DNA of 14,046 bases from Veillonellaceae bacterium (GTDB lineage Bacteria; Bacillota; Negativicutes; Veillonellales; Veillonellaceae), in NCBI GenBank assembly GCA_900765165.1, contig CAAFQR010000062.1:1-14046 (forward strand), read 5' to 3'. The notes beneath the pieces were generated by a model. It did no database searches, was not told the origin of the DNA, and saw only the letters and a program-made list of their open reading frames with translations. Positions 1 to 6,333 of this stretch are shown here, piece after piece. A program made the translations under genes and the position numbers. The stretch's first letter is position 1. Every line of letters begins with the position of its first letter.

Positions 1-4
1 AGTG

Positions 5-13
5 TGCTATAAT
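5..13 (+). promoter_or_regulatory. Extended -10 promoter element for the first gene
   Basis: TGCTATAAT is a perfect extended -10 (TGn plus TATAAT). It lies 44 bases upstream of the first start codon. The -35 region would fall outside the window, so only half the promoter is visible. The leader that follows carries a short direct repeat, TCGATATT twice with a 12-base period (positions 22-41), of unknown meaning. Confidence 0.5.
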
Positions 14-56
14 TAAAGTAATCGATATTGTTGTCGATATTTTGGGAAGGGGTTTT

Positions 57-746
57 ATGATGGATCCAAAGCGAAAGCGTTTATATATGATTATTGGTGC
101 CGTGATTGCGATTGTTATTGCGGTGGCGGCTGGGTATTTGTATTATATGCGGACGCCGACGTATACGCTCAGGACGATTGGCAATGCAGTGAAGACGCAT
201 GATTGGGCTTCATTTCAGAAGCATGTAGATGTGAAGGGGATTTTTAATAATACGTACGACCGCATGATAGAGGAAGAGGCGGCGAAGCAGCAGGGACCAG
301 ATGCGCAGTTGATGCGCGGGTTTGCGACGTTGTTGAAGCCGATGGTGGTGGAGACGTTGACGCAGCAGGTGCAGTTTTATGTGCAGAATGGCAAGGCGAT
401 GACGTCCACGGATGCGGATAATGCGCAGTTGGCGGCGAATGGTTTTACGACGGATAGTCAGGGGGCTAAGTCGGGAGCTGGTAGCGCTAAGAAGCAGGAT
501 CCGATGAGTAGTTTGGCGGATTCGAGTACGTATGGCAGTTTGGAATTTAAGGGCTATGGCACGACGCGGAGCGAAGATGGTTTCGATATTGTGCCGTTGA
601 ACTTACACGATAAAGAGTTGAACACGGATTTCACGGTGGAACTCAAGATGCGCCAGCTTGATGACGGCACATGGCAGATTGTTGATTTGCCGAATTTGCC
701 GCAGGTGCTGGAGCAGCTTGACCAGGCGCGTAAGGCCAAGAAGTAG
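57..746 (+). CDS. Membrane-anchored DUF2939-like protein
   Basis: A protein of about 229 residues. It has a short basic N-terminus (MDPKRKR), one hydrophobic segment at about residues 8-27, and a soluble remainder that would lie outside the cytoplasmic membrane. Directly after the membrane segment, the TPTYTLRTIGNAVKTHDW stretch and the following phenylalanine/VDV-type residues resemble DUF2939 proteins, in which a 'one anchor plus periplasmic domain' layout is usual; the biochemical role is unknown. A Ser/Ala/Gly/Gln-rich linker lies near residues 140-155. An upstream TTG in frame at 42 is unlikely because GGAAGGGG at 45-52 serves as the ribosome binding site for ATG 57 or ATG 60. The gene precedes the GlcG-like gene on the same strand but is separated by 86 bases with a possible new promoter. 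The family call is from memory of motif shape, not a search. Confidence 0.65.
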   Translation: MMDPKRKRLYMIIGAVIAIVIAVAAGYLYYMRTPTYTLRTIGNAVKTHDWASFQKHVDVKGIFNNTYDRMIEEEAAKQQGPDAQLMRGFATLLKPMVVETLTQQVQFYVQNGKAMTSTDADNAQLAANGFTTDSQGAKSGAGSAKKQDPMSSLADSSTYGSLEFKGYGTTRSEDGFDIVPLNLHDKELNTDFTVELKMRQLDDGTWQIVDLPNLPQVLEQLDQARKAKK

Positions 747-782
747 TTGATGAAGCGGACGTGTACTGTGTTCCGCTATGAG

Positions 783-810
783 TTGCGATAGATTGGTTGA
801 GAATTATAAG
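783..810 (+). promoter_or_regulatory. Candidate promoter for the GlcG-like gene
   Basis: TTGCGA (783-788) and TATAAG (805-810) are 16 bases apart, matching the -35 and -10 consensus at four and five of six positions. Transcription would start about 15 bases before the start codon at 833. Just upstream, AGCGGA and TCCGCT can form a 6-bp hairpin, but it lacks a T-run and is a poor terminator, so read-through from the first gene is also possible. Confidence 0.3.
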
Positions 811-832
811 CAGAGAAACGGAGAGGGATACT

Positions 833-1411
833 ATGAGTGAGGAAAAGAAAGTAGTAGCTAAGGACGTCGAAAATACAACAAATATAGTGGATGAAGCGGT
901 GATTACGGAGCAGGCGGTAGCGTCGATGTTAGCTACGGTTGGAGCGGAAGCGAAGACGAGTCAGCCGAAGGCGGATGAAGGTAAGCCGCGTCAGACGAAG
1001 GGCACGTTATTGCGTCGTTTGGTGGGGCCTTTGATTTCAGGGGCGATTGAGGAAGCCATTGCGCAGCAGGTGAACGAGGCTATTTCCATCATGGATTCGC
1101 ATGGCAACGCGGTTTGCTATTACCGGATGGAAGGGGCGATGCTCATTGCGTCCGAGTTGGCGCCTACGAAGGCGTACACGGCAGTGGCCATGAAGCGAGA
1201 AACGAGCGCCCTTCAGGGTGCGATTCAGCCGGGGCGCCCGCTTTACCAGTTGGGCACGATGGTACAGTGCCCGGTAACGGCTATTGGCGGCGGCTTCCCT
1301 ATCGTGAAGAATGGTGTTTTCTTGGGTGGCTTAGGCATTAGCGGCGGCACGACGGCGCAGGATATGGCCGTTGGGCATGGCGCATTGCGTGCAGCAGGGC
1401 TTGAGCAGTAG
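833..1411 (+). CDS. GlcG/HbpS-type haem-binding-domain protein
   Basis: A 192-residue protein. Residues 1 to about 62 are a polar, charged extension of low complexity with no signal peptide. Residues 65-190 match the GlcG/HbpS (Haem_degrading, PF03928) fold: an opening helix (AIEEAIAQQVNEAISIMD), a MD.HG.AV strand, the KAYTAVAMKRET helix at 113-124, GGGFPI at 152-157 and the glycine-rich GISGGTTAQD at 168-177. Members bind haem or cobalamin-like ligands or have unknown roles next to glycolate and diol genes; no specific substrate can be read here. The start is ATG 833, with GAGAGGG at 821-827 as binding site; an in-frame TTG at 797 has no such site. Without a secretion signal it is presumably cytoplasmic. 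The long N-terminal extension is unusual for this otherwise compact family. Confidence 0.75.
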   Translation: MSEEKKVVAKDVENTTNIVDEAVITEQAVASMLATVGAEAKTSQPKADEGKPRQTKGTLLRRLVGPLISGAIEEAIAQQVNEAISIMDSHGNAVCYYRMEGAMLIASELAPTKAYTAVAMKRETSALQGAIQPGRPLYQLGTMVQCPVTAIGGGFPIVKNGVFLGGLGISGGTTAQDMAVGHGALRAAGLEQ

Positions 1412-1425
1412 GCAGTGGCCATTGC

Positions 1426-1497
1426 GGCAAGCAGTTGCGTTATGGCAAGCTGCAGCATTGTGGCAGGGAACGCTCGTTGCCGGGCAATCGGTTGCCA
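1426..1497. repeat. Degenerate 18-bp tandem repeat with small hairpins
   Basis: After the GlcG-like stop codon, three degenerate units of 18 bases begin GGCAAGCAGTTG (1426), GGCAAGCTGCAG (1444) and GGCAGGGAACGC (1462). The last part folds into alternative small hairpins, TTGCC-G-GGCAA and GGCAA-TCGG-TTGCC (1484-1497). There is no T-run, so this is a weak terminator candidate at best. The coding frame stays open for 31 codons past the TAG, so it may be decayed coding sequence. Confidence 0.35.
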
Positions 1498-1501
1498 ACT
1501 G

Positions 1502-1510
1502 TGATATAAT
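1502..1510 (+). promoter_or_regulatory. Extended -10 promoter of the SUFU-domain gene
   Basis: TGATATAAT has the TGn extension and a perfect TATAAT. No good -35 hexamer is found at 16-18 bases upstream, which fits an extended -10 promoter. The transcript would begin near 1517, about 50 bases before the start codon. Confidence 0.5.
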
Positions 1511-1521
1511 GAGACTATGCG

Positions 1522-1540
1522 TATGAGAATTAATTTCATA
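1522..1540. promoter_or_regulatory. Candidate operator, Fur-like inverted repeat
   Basis: TATGA (1522-1526) and TCATA (1536-1540) are inverted arms around an AT-rich centre. The inner 15 bases, TGAGAATTAATTTCA (1524-1538), match the 7-1-7 Fur consensus TGATAATNATTATCA at 11 of 14 fixed positions. It overlaps the expected transcription start of the SUFU-domain gene, a typical repressor position. AT-rich DNA can give such matches by chance. Confidence 0.3.
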
Positions 1541-1565
1541 TAAATAATAGTTAGGAGGTGTGGCG

Positions 1566-3650
1566 ATGTATATAGATACGTATCGTGAGTTGCTCAGTTG
1601 CACGGACGATAGCATGGCGATGGCTGGCTATTTAGCAGATTGTATCCATCGAGCACCGGTTAAAGATGGCGTGGCGGAGTTGGATTTTTGGCGCGCCTTA
1701 GAGGATATCGGTTTGGCGGCGTATAAGTGGAATTTCACGTACACGCCGCAGCCTTTGGTTGTTAATTTGTCCGATGGCAGCACGGTGACGTTCCGTCATG
1801 CCATCACGGCTGTTTTGGAGTTAGCGACGCTGTTGTTGGAAAGCCGTAAGGAAGAGTTTGTAGACTTGCGTGAAATAACCTTCGTCAGCGGCGATGTCTA
1901 TAAGCTGCGCATTACCATTAATGCGCTGGATGAAGCGGCGTTACATCGCGTTTTGAAGGAGTTTTCCGAAGAAACGGTGCGCTACGATATTTCCCGTGAC
2001 CTCAAGGAATCACAGCGCGAAGCCCTCGTGAAAGTGGGCCAAGGCGTGTGTGATGAGTTATTTCACGGAGATGCAGAGCTGGCGGAGCACATTCGGCAGT
2101 ATTTTGGCGAAGAGGACACCATTGTGGTGGGCCGCGGGCAGAACCAGTTTTCCATGGATTTGTTCGTTATTCCGCCGAGGGAGGACCATGACTATTACAC
2201 CATCGTGACGGTGGGGCTCAGTCATCAGCCGTTGCCGAATCCCATTACGAAGAAGACGCAGCGACTGGAAATGGTGATCAACTTGCCGAAGGATTGGCAC
2301 ATGGACACGCAGGAATGGTCGAATATTCGGTGGTTCTGGCCCATTCGCATGATATTGGACATTGCCACCCACGCGATTAGCGAGGATATTATCATTGGTC
2401 CAGGGACGACCATTGGCTTGCCGGAAGGGGAAACCTATGAATCAAGCACGAAGCTGTGCTGTGCGCTCATGTTGTACCCCGGCGTCTTCGGCCGTCAGTC
2501 CTATGCCTGTGAGCTTAGCGATGGTCAGCGCGTTGATTTCTTGCAAGTCATCCCGCTGTACAAGGAAGAATGGCAGCTCAAGGTTAATGGCAGCTTGGAA
2601 ATGCTGCTGAAATTATGCCCTGACCGCGTGCTGGAGGTTATTCAGCCGGACCGCCTTAATGTAGTGACTCAGGCGGAAGAGTTGGCCTATGACCCGGCCT
2701 TTATGGATGATGTATTGCATCATGAGGAATTGCGTCAGAAGCTGGAATTACCGGTAGATGAGCTGGCGTCGTACCAGTCCATGGCGTGGTATTTGCGGTG
2801 GTGCATTGAGCATAATTTCATGAGTCGGCCTTTCGTCAGTGCCTTCCCGGATATTATTAATGCAGTAAAGCACGGTGTGCCGGATGATGACGGTAAAGGG
2901 CGCAGTAAGGCGAATGCCGGTGCGGCTGTGGATCCGAACCGCGACGAGAACCTAAAGATACCGGATTTAAGGGCCTTCTTGCGGGATACACCGCTATTGA
3001 AGCGGTCACTTTTCACCGTGTATTTTAATTTCATCGGTACTCGTTTTACGTGCTGGTATAACTGGGATAATCGGTCGACGCCGCACATGTATCGCAAGGA
3101 TATCGACGCTTTTGCGAAGGAATGGTTCCGTAATTTGGTGGACACGGATGAGTCGCTCAATGAGGGCTTGTACTTGATGTTGCCGTGGACCGAGGAATGT
3201 TATCAGAAGCTGTCTACGCTTTTAGATAAGCGTTTGGCGGAATGGTTGACGCTGGTGACGGATCACGGCAAGAATCCTATACGGCCGTACATGCCGAAGG
3301 AGAAGGTATTGCCGATGCCGCCCAGCTGGGTGGATGCGTCGGAATGCTTCGTATCGGACCGCATTTTGCGTGACCAGTTGCCTATAGCCACGTTCTATCG
3401 CGAAGAAGTGAACCGCGAAGACCAGGGCTGGGACAGCGGCTGGTACTTTGTCAGCGATGACGAACCGGAAGACCGCATAAGCGGCAATGTGTACGACTTG
3501 TCTGTTATGTGCGATTACGATCCGGCTGTGGAAGAATTCTTGCACATGCCACCGGGGACGACGGTGAGCCGCGGTGACGATGGCACGTTCATGGCCGATG
3601 TTGTAGAAGACACGGACGTTGATGCGGACGCACCTGCGCCAGAAAATTGA
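1566..3650 (+). CDS. SUFU-domain protein with C-terminal DUF2185/Imm33-like domain
   Basis: A 694-residue soluble protein with several parts. Residues 1 to about 140 are not assigned. Residues about 168-362 look like a suppressor-of-fused (SUFU) domain: a TIVTVGLSHQP strand, the hydrophobic EMVINLP strand, a WP pair at 258-259 followed by an amphipathic helix, and the late VDFLQVIPLYKEEW segment. A variable middle (about 365-590) includes an aromatic-rich stretch. Residues about 590-670 resemble DUF2185/Imm33: CFVSDRIL at 594, YREE at 611, DSGW at 623, and VYDLSVMCDYDP. An acidic tail ends the protein. Bacterial SUFU and Imm33 domains are both known as immunity proteins in polymorphic toxin systems, so a protective role is an inference. 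The start is ATG 1566, seven bases after AGGAGG (1553-1558), rather than the GTG at 1560 that touches the site. No signal peptide or membrane segment is seen. Confidence 0.7.
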   Translation: MYIDTYRELLSCTDDSMAMAGYLADCIHRAPVKDGVAELDFWRALEDIGLAAYKWNFTYTPQPLVVNLSDGSTVTFRHAITAVLELATLLLESRKEEFVDLREITFVSGDVYKLRITINALDEAALHRVLKEFSEETVRYDISRDLKESQREALVKVGQGVCDELFHGDAELAEHIRQYFGEEDTIVVGRGQNQFSMDLFVIPPREDHDYYTIVTVGLSHQPLPNPITKKTQRLEMVINLPKDWHMDTQEWSNIRWFWPIRMILDIATHAISEDIIIGPGTTIGLPEGETYESSTKLCCALMLYPGVFGRQSYACELSDGQRVDFLQVIPLYKEEWQLKVNGSLEMLLKLCPDRVLEVIQPDRLNVVTQAEELAYDPAFMDDVLHHEELRQKLELPVDELASYQSMAWYLRWCIEHNFMSRPFVSAFPDIINAVKHGVPDDDGKGRSKANAGAAVDPNRDENLKIPDLRAFLRDTPLLKRSLFTVYFNFIGTRFTCWYNWDNRSTPHMYRKDIDAFAKEWFRNLVDTDESLNEGLYLMLPWTEECYQKLSTLLDKRLAEWLTLVTDHGKNPIRPYMPKEKVLPMPPSWVDASECFVSDRILRDQLPIATFYREEVNREDQGWDSGWYFVSDDEPEDRISGNVYDLSVMCDYDPAVEEFLHMPPGTTVSRGDDGTFMADVVEDTDVDADAPAPEN

Positions 3651-3659
3651 TAGGTACGT

Positions 3660-3700
3660 AAAAGCCTAGGAGCTTAGCTGGTTCCTAGGCTTTTGTTGTT
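3660..3700 (+). terminator. Rho-independent terminator after the SUFU-domain gene
   Basis: AAAAGCCTAGGA (3660-3671) pairs perfectly with TCCTAGGCTTTT (3683-3694) around an 11-base loop, followed by TTTTGTTGTTT. The A-run before the stem also lets it work on the other strand. Confidence 0.9.
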
Positions 3701-3764
3701 TATAGAATGCATAGTAAGTTGCAAAATTTGAAATATAGATATAGCTAAAACGCAATTATCGATG

Positions 3765-3770
3765 TATAAT
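3765..3770 (+). promoter_or_regulatory. Candidate -10 box for uspA
   Basis: A perfect TATAAT lies 92 bases before the universal stress gene. At 17 bases upstream the -35 would be TAGCTA, a weak match, so an activator or other sigma factor may be needed. It gives a leader of about 85 bases. Confidence 0.4.
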
Positions 3771-3794
3771 CAAGATAGGAAGTATCATAGGAAA

Positions 3795-3840
3795 TTGATG
3801 GGGTTTTATTTCAGAGAAAGCCCCCGTCAATGACCCCATG
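3795..3840 (+). promoter_or_regulatory. Leader hairpins before uspA
   Basis: TTGATGGGG (3795-3803) can pair with CCCCCGTCAA (3821-3830) through nine base pairs including one G-U. The same GATGGGG can instead pair, as ATGGGG, with CCCCAT at 3834-3839. The two structures exclude each other and both end just before the ribosome binding site AGGAGG at 3849-3854. One copy of the TTATTTCA repeat sits in the loop. Confidence 0.35.
3806..3813 (+). repeat. TTATTTCA repeat copy in the uspA leader
   Basis: One of 13 copies found by hand: minus strand at 1871-1878, 4355-4362, 9449-9456, 10853-10860 and 12877-12884; plus strand at 2058-2065, 3806-3813, 5251-5258, 5290-5297, 6758-6765, 8567-8574, 10003-10010 and 12928-12935. 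This copy shares the 14-base string GGGGTTTTATTTCA with the one inside the LysR gene. Confidence 0.6.
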
Positions 3841-3861
3841 TGTCGATAAGGAGGAATAGCT

Positions 3862-4362
3862 ATGGCCGGTTATAAGGAAATTTTGGTCCCCATGGATGGG
3901 TCGGAAAACTCGATGCGTGCCCTCGATAAGGCAGTCGAAATGGCGCAGCATTATAACAGCAAGTTAGTCTTAGTGCATGTTGTAGATGCGCAGAATTTGT
4001 TCTCCTATTCGTATGCGGCGTTGCCGAAAGCCAGCGCGCGCATCTTGAAAGCCTTGGAAGAAAAGAAGGAAACGGAAATCAAGTCCGACGAAGTACAAGG
4101 CGCAGTTAAGGAAGTGGCTAAGCAGTTTGGCGAAGACATGCTCAGTGCCCTAGAAGACACGTTGCCGAAGGACATCTCCGTAGAAACAGTGTACGCTGTT
4201 GGCTCGCCAAAGCGGTACATTGTGGACTTGGCTAACGAACGGGGCTCGGACATCATCGTCATGGGCAGCAGCGGCTTAGGCGCCGTTATGAGCTTTATCT
4301 TAGGTAGCGTTTCCGCATACGTTATCTCCTATGCGAAATGCCCGGTATTGGTTGTGAAATAA
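3862..4362 (+). CDS. Universal stress protein, UspA family
   Basis: A 166-residue, single-domain universal stress protein of the cytoplasm. Strand 1 with its acidic residue reads EILVPMDGS (Asp12), a helix follows, then KLVLVHVVD. A charged, Glu/Lys-rich insertion is at about 60-90. The C-terminal nucleotide motif is GSSGLGAVMSFILGS (135-149), which fits the G-2X-G-9X-G-S/T pattern of ATP-binding members such as MJ0577. SVSAYVISYAKCPVLVVK is the usual end strand. Such proteins bind ATP or AMP and help survival under stress; the target here is unknown. ATG 3862 follows AGGAGG (3849-3854) by seven bases. The gene stands alone between two terminators, with an unusually structured leader. The stop codon lies inside a TGAAATAA repeat copy (4355-4362). 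Confidence 0.93.
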   Translation: MAGYKEILVPMDGSENSMRALDKAVEMAQHYNSKLVLVHVVDAQNLFSYSYAALPKASARILKALEEKKETEIKSDEVQGAVKEVAKQFGEDMLSALEDTLPKDISVETVYAVGSPKRYIVDLANERGSDIIVMGSSGLGAVMSFILGSVSAYVISYAKCPVLVVK

Positions 4363-4367
4363 AAAGC
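4351..4367 (-). repeat. 17-base repeat copy over the uspA stop codon
   Basis: On the minus strand this reads GCTTTTTATTTCACAAC, identical in all 17 bases to 12923-12939. It contains the uspA stop codon TAA. Confidence 0.6.
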
Positions 4368-4374
4368 ATGAAAA

Positions 4375-4407
4375 TAGAGGCTATGCATTTTTAGTGCGTA
4401 GCCTCTA
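4375..4407. terminator. Hairpin terminator after uspA
   Basis: TAGAGGCTATGCA (4375-4387) pairs with TGCGTAGCCTCTA (4395-4407) over 13 base pairs with one G-U. On the plus strand the tail AAATATTTAG is a poor T-run; on the minus strand the stem is followed by TTTT, so it may mainly block transcription from the right. Confidence 0.65.
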
Positions 4408-4444
4408 AATATTTAGCGAAGTTTTAAGAAAACTTTACACAGGC

Positions 4445-4468
4445 TAGATATATGAAATTGAATATCTA
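4445..4468. promoter_or_regulatory. Candidate operator upstream of tonB
   Basis: TAGATAT (4445-4451) and ATATCTA (4462-4468) are perfect 7-bp inverted arms ten bases apart. The site is the most regulator-like element in the 258 bases between uspA and tonB. No convincing complete sigma-70 promoter was found beside it, although TTAAGA (4424-4429) and GATATA (4447-4452) are 17 bases apart. An iron regulator is a natural guess for tonB genes, but the arms do not clearly match a Fur box. Confidence 0.3.
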
Positions 4469-4537
4469 TGTTACACTGAACGGGCAGAAGCGAAGAAGTC
4501 GGATCTTCTCTATGCATGATAAACGCCCTAAAAGCAG

Positions 4538-4590
4538 TAAGATAAAGAGCGTTGTACTCTCTGGGTGAGGGTGCAGCGCTCTTTGTCTTA
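4538..4590 (+). other. 20-bp leader hairpin before tonB, possible attenuator
   Basis: TAAGATAAAGAGCGTTGTAC (4538-4557) pairs along its full length with GTGCAGCGCTCTTTGTCTTA (4571-4590), using G-U pairs, around a 13-base loop. The right arm carries a T-rich segment (TTTGTCTT) like the terminators in this window, but GC-containing sequence follows. It ends 30 bases before the tonB start. The preceding 60 bases also contain GAAGA/TCTTC and GGGC/GCCC pairings. It could be an attenuator, or the terminator of a small RNA made from around 4450. Confidence 0.6.
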
Positions 4591-4620
4591 GGCAGGATTT
4601 GATATAGAAAGGATGTAGCC

Positions 4621-5268
4621 GTGATGAGTGTAACTATGCGTCATGTGTGGCCGTTGGCCATTGGGTTATCTTTGCTATTTCACGGTAGTGCGATTGGTTT
4701 GTTGGCCGCTACGTATCATCCGGCGAAGATGGTTGTGCCGCCGAAGCCGATGGAGATTAGCATTGCTGGTGAGGTATCATCAGCTACTAACGCTGATACG
4801 GCAAGTACGGTGCCGGAGGCAATGACGAATACAGATACGGCAACAGCATCTTCTGAGTCTGTGACTGAGACACCGGCAAATGCGCCGGAACCGGTGGCTA
4901 AGGAGGCAGAAGCAACGCCTATGGCGAAGCCTGTAGCGTCAAAGCCAGCAGGCGCACCAAAAGCAAAACCGGCACCGCCTCGTCCGGCCGAGAGCAAAGG
5001 TGATCTAGTAGCCATTAAGACAGTGGATCCGATTTACCCAAGTACGCTAGTACATAAAGGCTTAGGCGACGTGACGGTAAAGTGTCGATTAATAGTAGAT
5101 AAAACAGGACATGTGCGTACGGTTATGGTAGAACAGTCGTCGGGATATCCGGCGGTGGATGAGGCGGCGAAGGTAGCCCTTAAGCAGTGGGAATTTCAGC
5201 CCGCCATGCTTGGTAAACAAGCTATTACCGTGTCGGCCGTGCGGACTATGTTATTTCATATGGATTAG
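4621..5268 (+). CDS. tonB: Energy transducer TonB
   Basis: A protein of 214-215 residues that passes proton-motive energy from ExbB-ExbD to outer-membrane receptors. Residues 9-31 are the single inner-membrane anchor; it keeps the S-x-x-x-H pattern (Ser17, His21) of TonB proteins, with His21 matching the essential anchor histidine in E. coli. Residues about 83-123 are a Pro/Ala/Lys-rich periplasmic spacer (for example KPAGAPKAKPAPPRP). Residues about 135-215 form the TonB C-terminal domain: DPIYPSTLVHKGLGDVTVKC, then DKTGHVRTVMVEQSSG and AAKVALKQWEFQPA. Two starts are possible, GTG 4621 and ATG 4624; AAAGGA at 4608-4613 is seven bases from the GTG and ten from the ATG. It heads the tonB-exbB-exbD group, 59 bases before exbB, with no terminator between. 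No receptor gene is nearby. Confidence 0.92.
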   Translation: MMSVTMRHVWPLAIGLSLLFHGSAIGLLAATYHPAKMVVPPKPMEISIAGEVSSATNADTASTVPEAMTNTDTATASSESVTETPANAPEPVAKEAEATPMAKPVASKPAGAPKAKPAPPRPAESKGDLVAIKTVDPIYPSTLVHKGLGDVTVKCRLIVDKTGHVRTVMVEQSSGYPAVDEAAKVALKQWEFQPAMLGKQAITVSAVRTMLFHMD

Positions 5269-5289
5269 TATAACGTTGTTGTAGGCAGG

Positions 5290-5297
5290 TTATTTCA
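5290..5297 (+). repeat. TTATTTCA repeat copy between tonB and exbB
   Basis: An intergenic copy inside the operon, 31 bases before exbB and clear of its ribosome binding site. Another copy ends the tonB coding region (5251-5258), 39 bases away. Confidence 0.5.
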
Positions 5298-5327
5298 GTG
5301 TAGAACAAATAGATTGAGGAGGTTTCT

Positions 5328-5954
5328 ATGGACGGCTTAGCGTTATTGGTCAAAGGTGGTTTCGTGATGATACCGCTATTGTTGTGTTCCTTGGTAACGG
5401 TGGCTATATTTTGCGAGCGCGTGGTTGTGTACGGTCGATGCCACACGGACGTGGCGCGCTTACGGACGACGCTGGTACCGGCCGTGAGAAGTCGAAATTG
5501 GGGCGCTGTGTCAAAAGAGTGCGAACAGGCTGGGGGCAATGCGGCGGCGCTCATCCGGGAGGCCTTAGGGGAAGATAAAGACCCGGCGTATCAGGAGAAA
5601 TTCTTGGAAACGCGGGGGCAGGCCATGGCGACAGACTTGCAGCGCAATGTTAATTATTTGTCTACCATTGTGACGTTGGCGCCGTTATTGGGCTTATTGG
5701 GGACTATCGTGGGCATGATGCGGTCATTCCAAGGCATTGCGGCTACGAATGGGCAGCCCTTGGCCGTAACCGGTGGCATTGGGGAAGCACTCATTGCGAC
5801 GGCTACCGGTCTTTGTGTGGCCATGTTGGCGTTGCTTTGTCACACCTATTTGATGCAGCGCCAGGAAAAGCTATTGGCTGAATCGGAAGAGCTGGGCTCG
5901 TTATATGTGTTGGCGCTGACGGCGCGACGGGACGGTGAGATTCATGCAGCTTAA
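5328..5954 (+). CDS. exbB: Biopolymer transporter ExbB (MotA/TolQ/ExbB family)
   Basis: A 208-residue inner-membrane protein, the usual length for small ExbB/TolQ proteins. Three membrane segments are visible: about 5-30, 110-131 and 154-174. Between the first and second is a cytoplasmic loop of about 75 residues. The second carries LAPLLGLLGTIVGMMRSF and the third GGIGEALIATATGLCVAML, both hallmark motifs of the proton channel. ExbB pentamers surround an ExbD pair and use proton flow to drive TonB. ATG 5328 follows GAGGAGG (5316-5322). The end overlaps exbD by 11 bases, which implies coupled translation. TolQ is an alternative name for this family, but the adjoining tonB favours ExbB. Confidence 0.93.
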   Translation: MDGLALLVKGGFVMIPLLLCSLVTVAIFCERVVVYGRCHTDVARLRTTLVPAVRSRNWGAVSKECEQAGGNAAALIREALGEDKDPAYQEKFLETRGQAMATDLQRNVNYLSTIVTLAPLLGLLGTIVGMMRSFQGIAATNGQPLAVTGGIGEALIATATGLCVAMLALLCHTYLMQRQEKLLAESEELGSLYVLALTARRDGEIHAA

Positions 5955-6333
5955 ACGGAATCAACGGCCCATGCCGAAGCTCATCATTATTCCGCTAGTG
6001 GACGTAATGGTGTTCTTGCTGGTCTTTTTTATGGCGTCGCTTTTGCCGGAAGTGACGGCGCAAGGCTTGAATCTAACCTTGCCTACGAGTCAGAGTACGG
6101 ATACCGTGCCGGCGCAGAAGGTGGTCGTTACTTTGAGTGGTAATGGTCAAATCTTTGTGGACCGTGATGCGGTGACGGCAGATAAAGTAGCCGCTACCGT
6201 GCAGGCGACCGGTAAGGATACGGTTGTCTTACGGGCCGATAAAACCGTGCCTTATGGGCAAGTAATGGCCGTTATGGATGGGTTGAAAAGCGCGGGGATT
6301 AGTCATGTGACGGTGGCGACGAAAACTAACTAA
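5944..6333 (+). CDS. exbD: Biopolymer transporter ExbD
   Basis: A 129-residue protein with a short basic N-terminus, one membrane segment at about 14-34, and a periplasmic domain, the standard ExbD/TolR layout. The segment PLVDVMVFLLVFFM holds the conserved proton-carrying aspartate (Asp20). The periplasmic part follows the ExbD pattern, with a VVLRADKTVPYGQVMAVMD stretch near the C-terminus. The start is taken as ATG 5944, eleven bases before the end of exbB; GTG 5935 is in frame but less likely. There is no strong binding site, so translation probably depends on ribosomes finishing exbB. The stop overlaps the stop of the convergent LysR gene, and no terminator is visible between them. Confidence 0.9.
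   Translation: MQLKRNQRPMPKLIIIPLVDVMVFLLVFFMASLLPEVTAQGLNLTLPTSQSTDTVPAQKVVVTLSGNGQIFVDRDAVTADKVAATVQATGKDTVVLRADKTVPYGQVMAVMDGLKSAGISHVTVATKTN

Noticed and set aside
750..790. AGCGGA/TCCGCT hairpin after the first gene as a terminator
   Set aside because: Only six base pairs, a 12-base loop and no T-run.
4408..4537. Cobalamin riboswitch before tonB
   Set aside because: The region is structured, but the conserved cobalamin core boxes are not visible.
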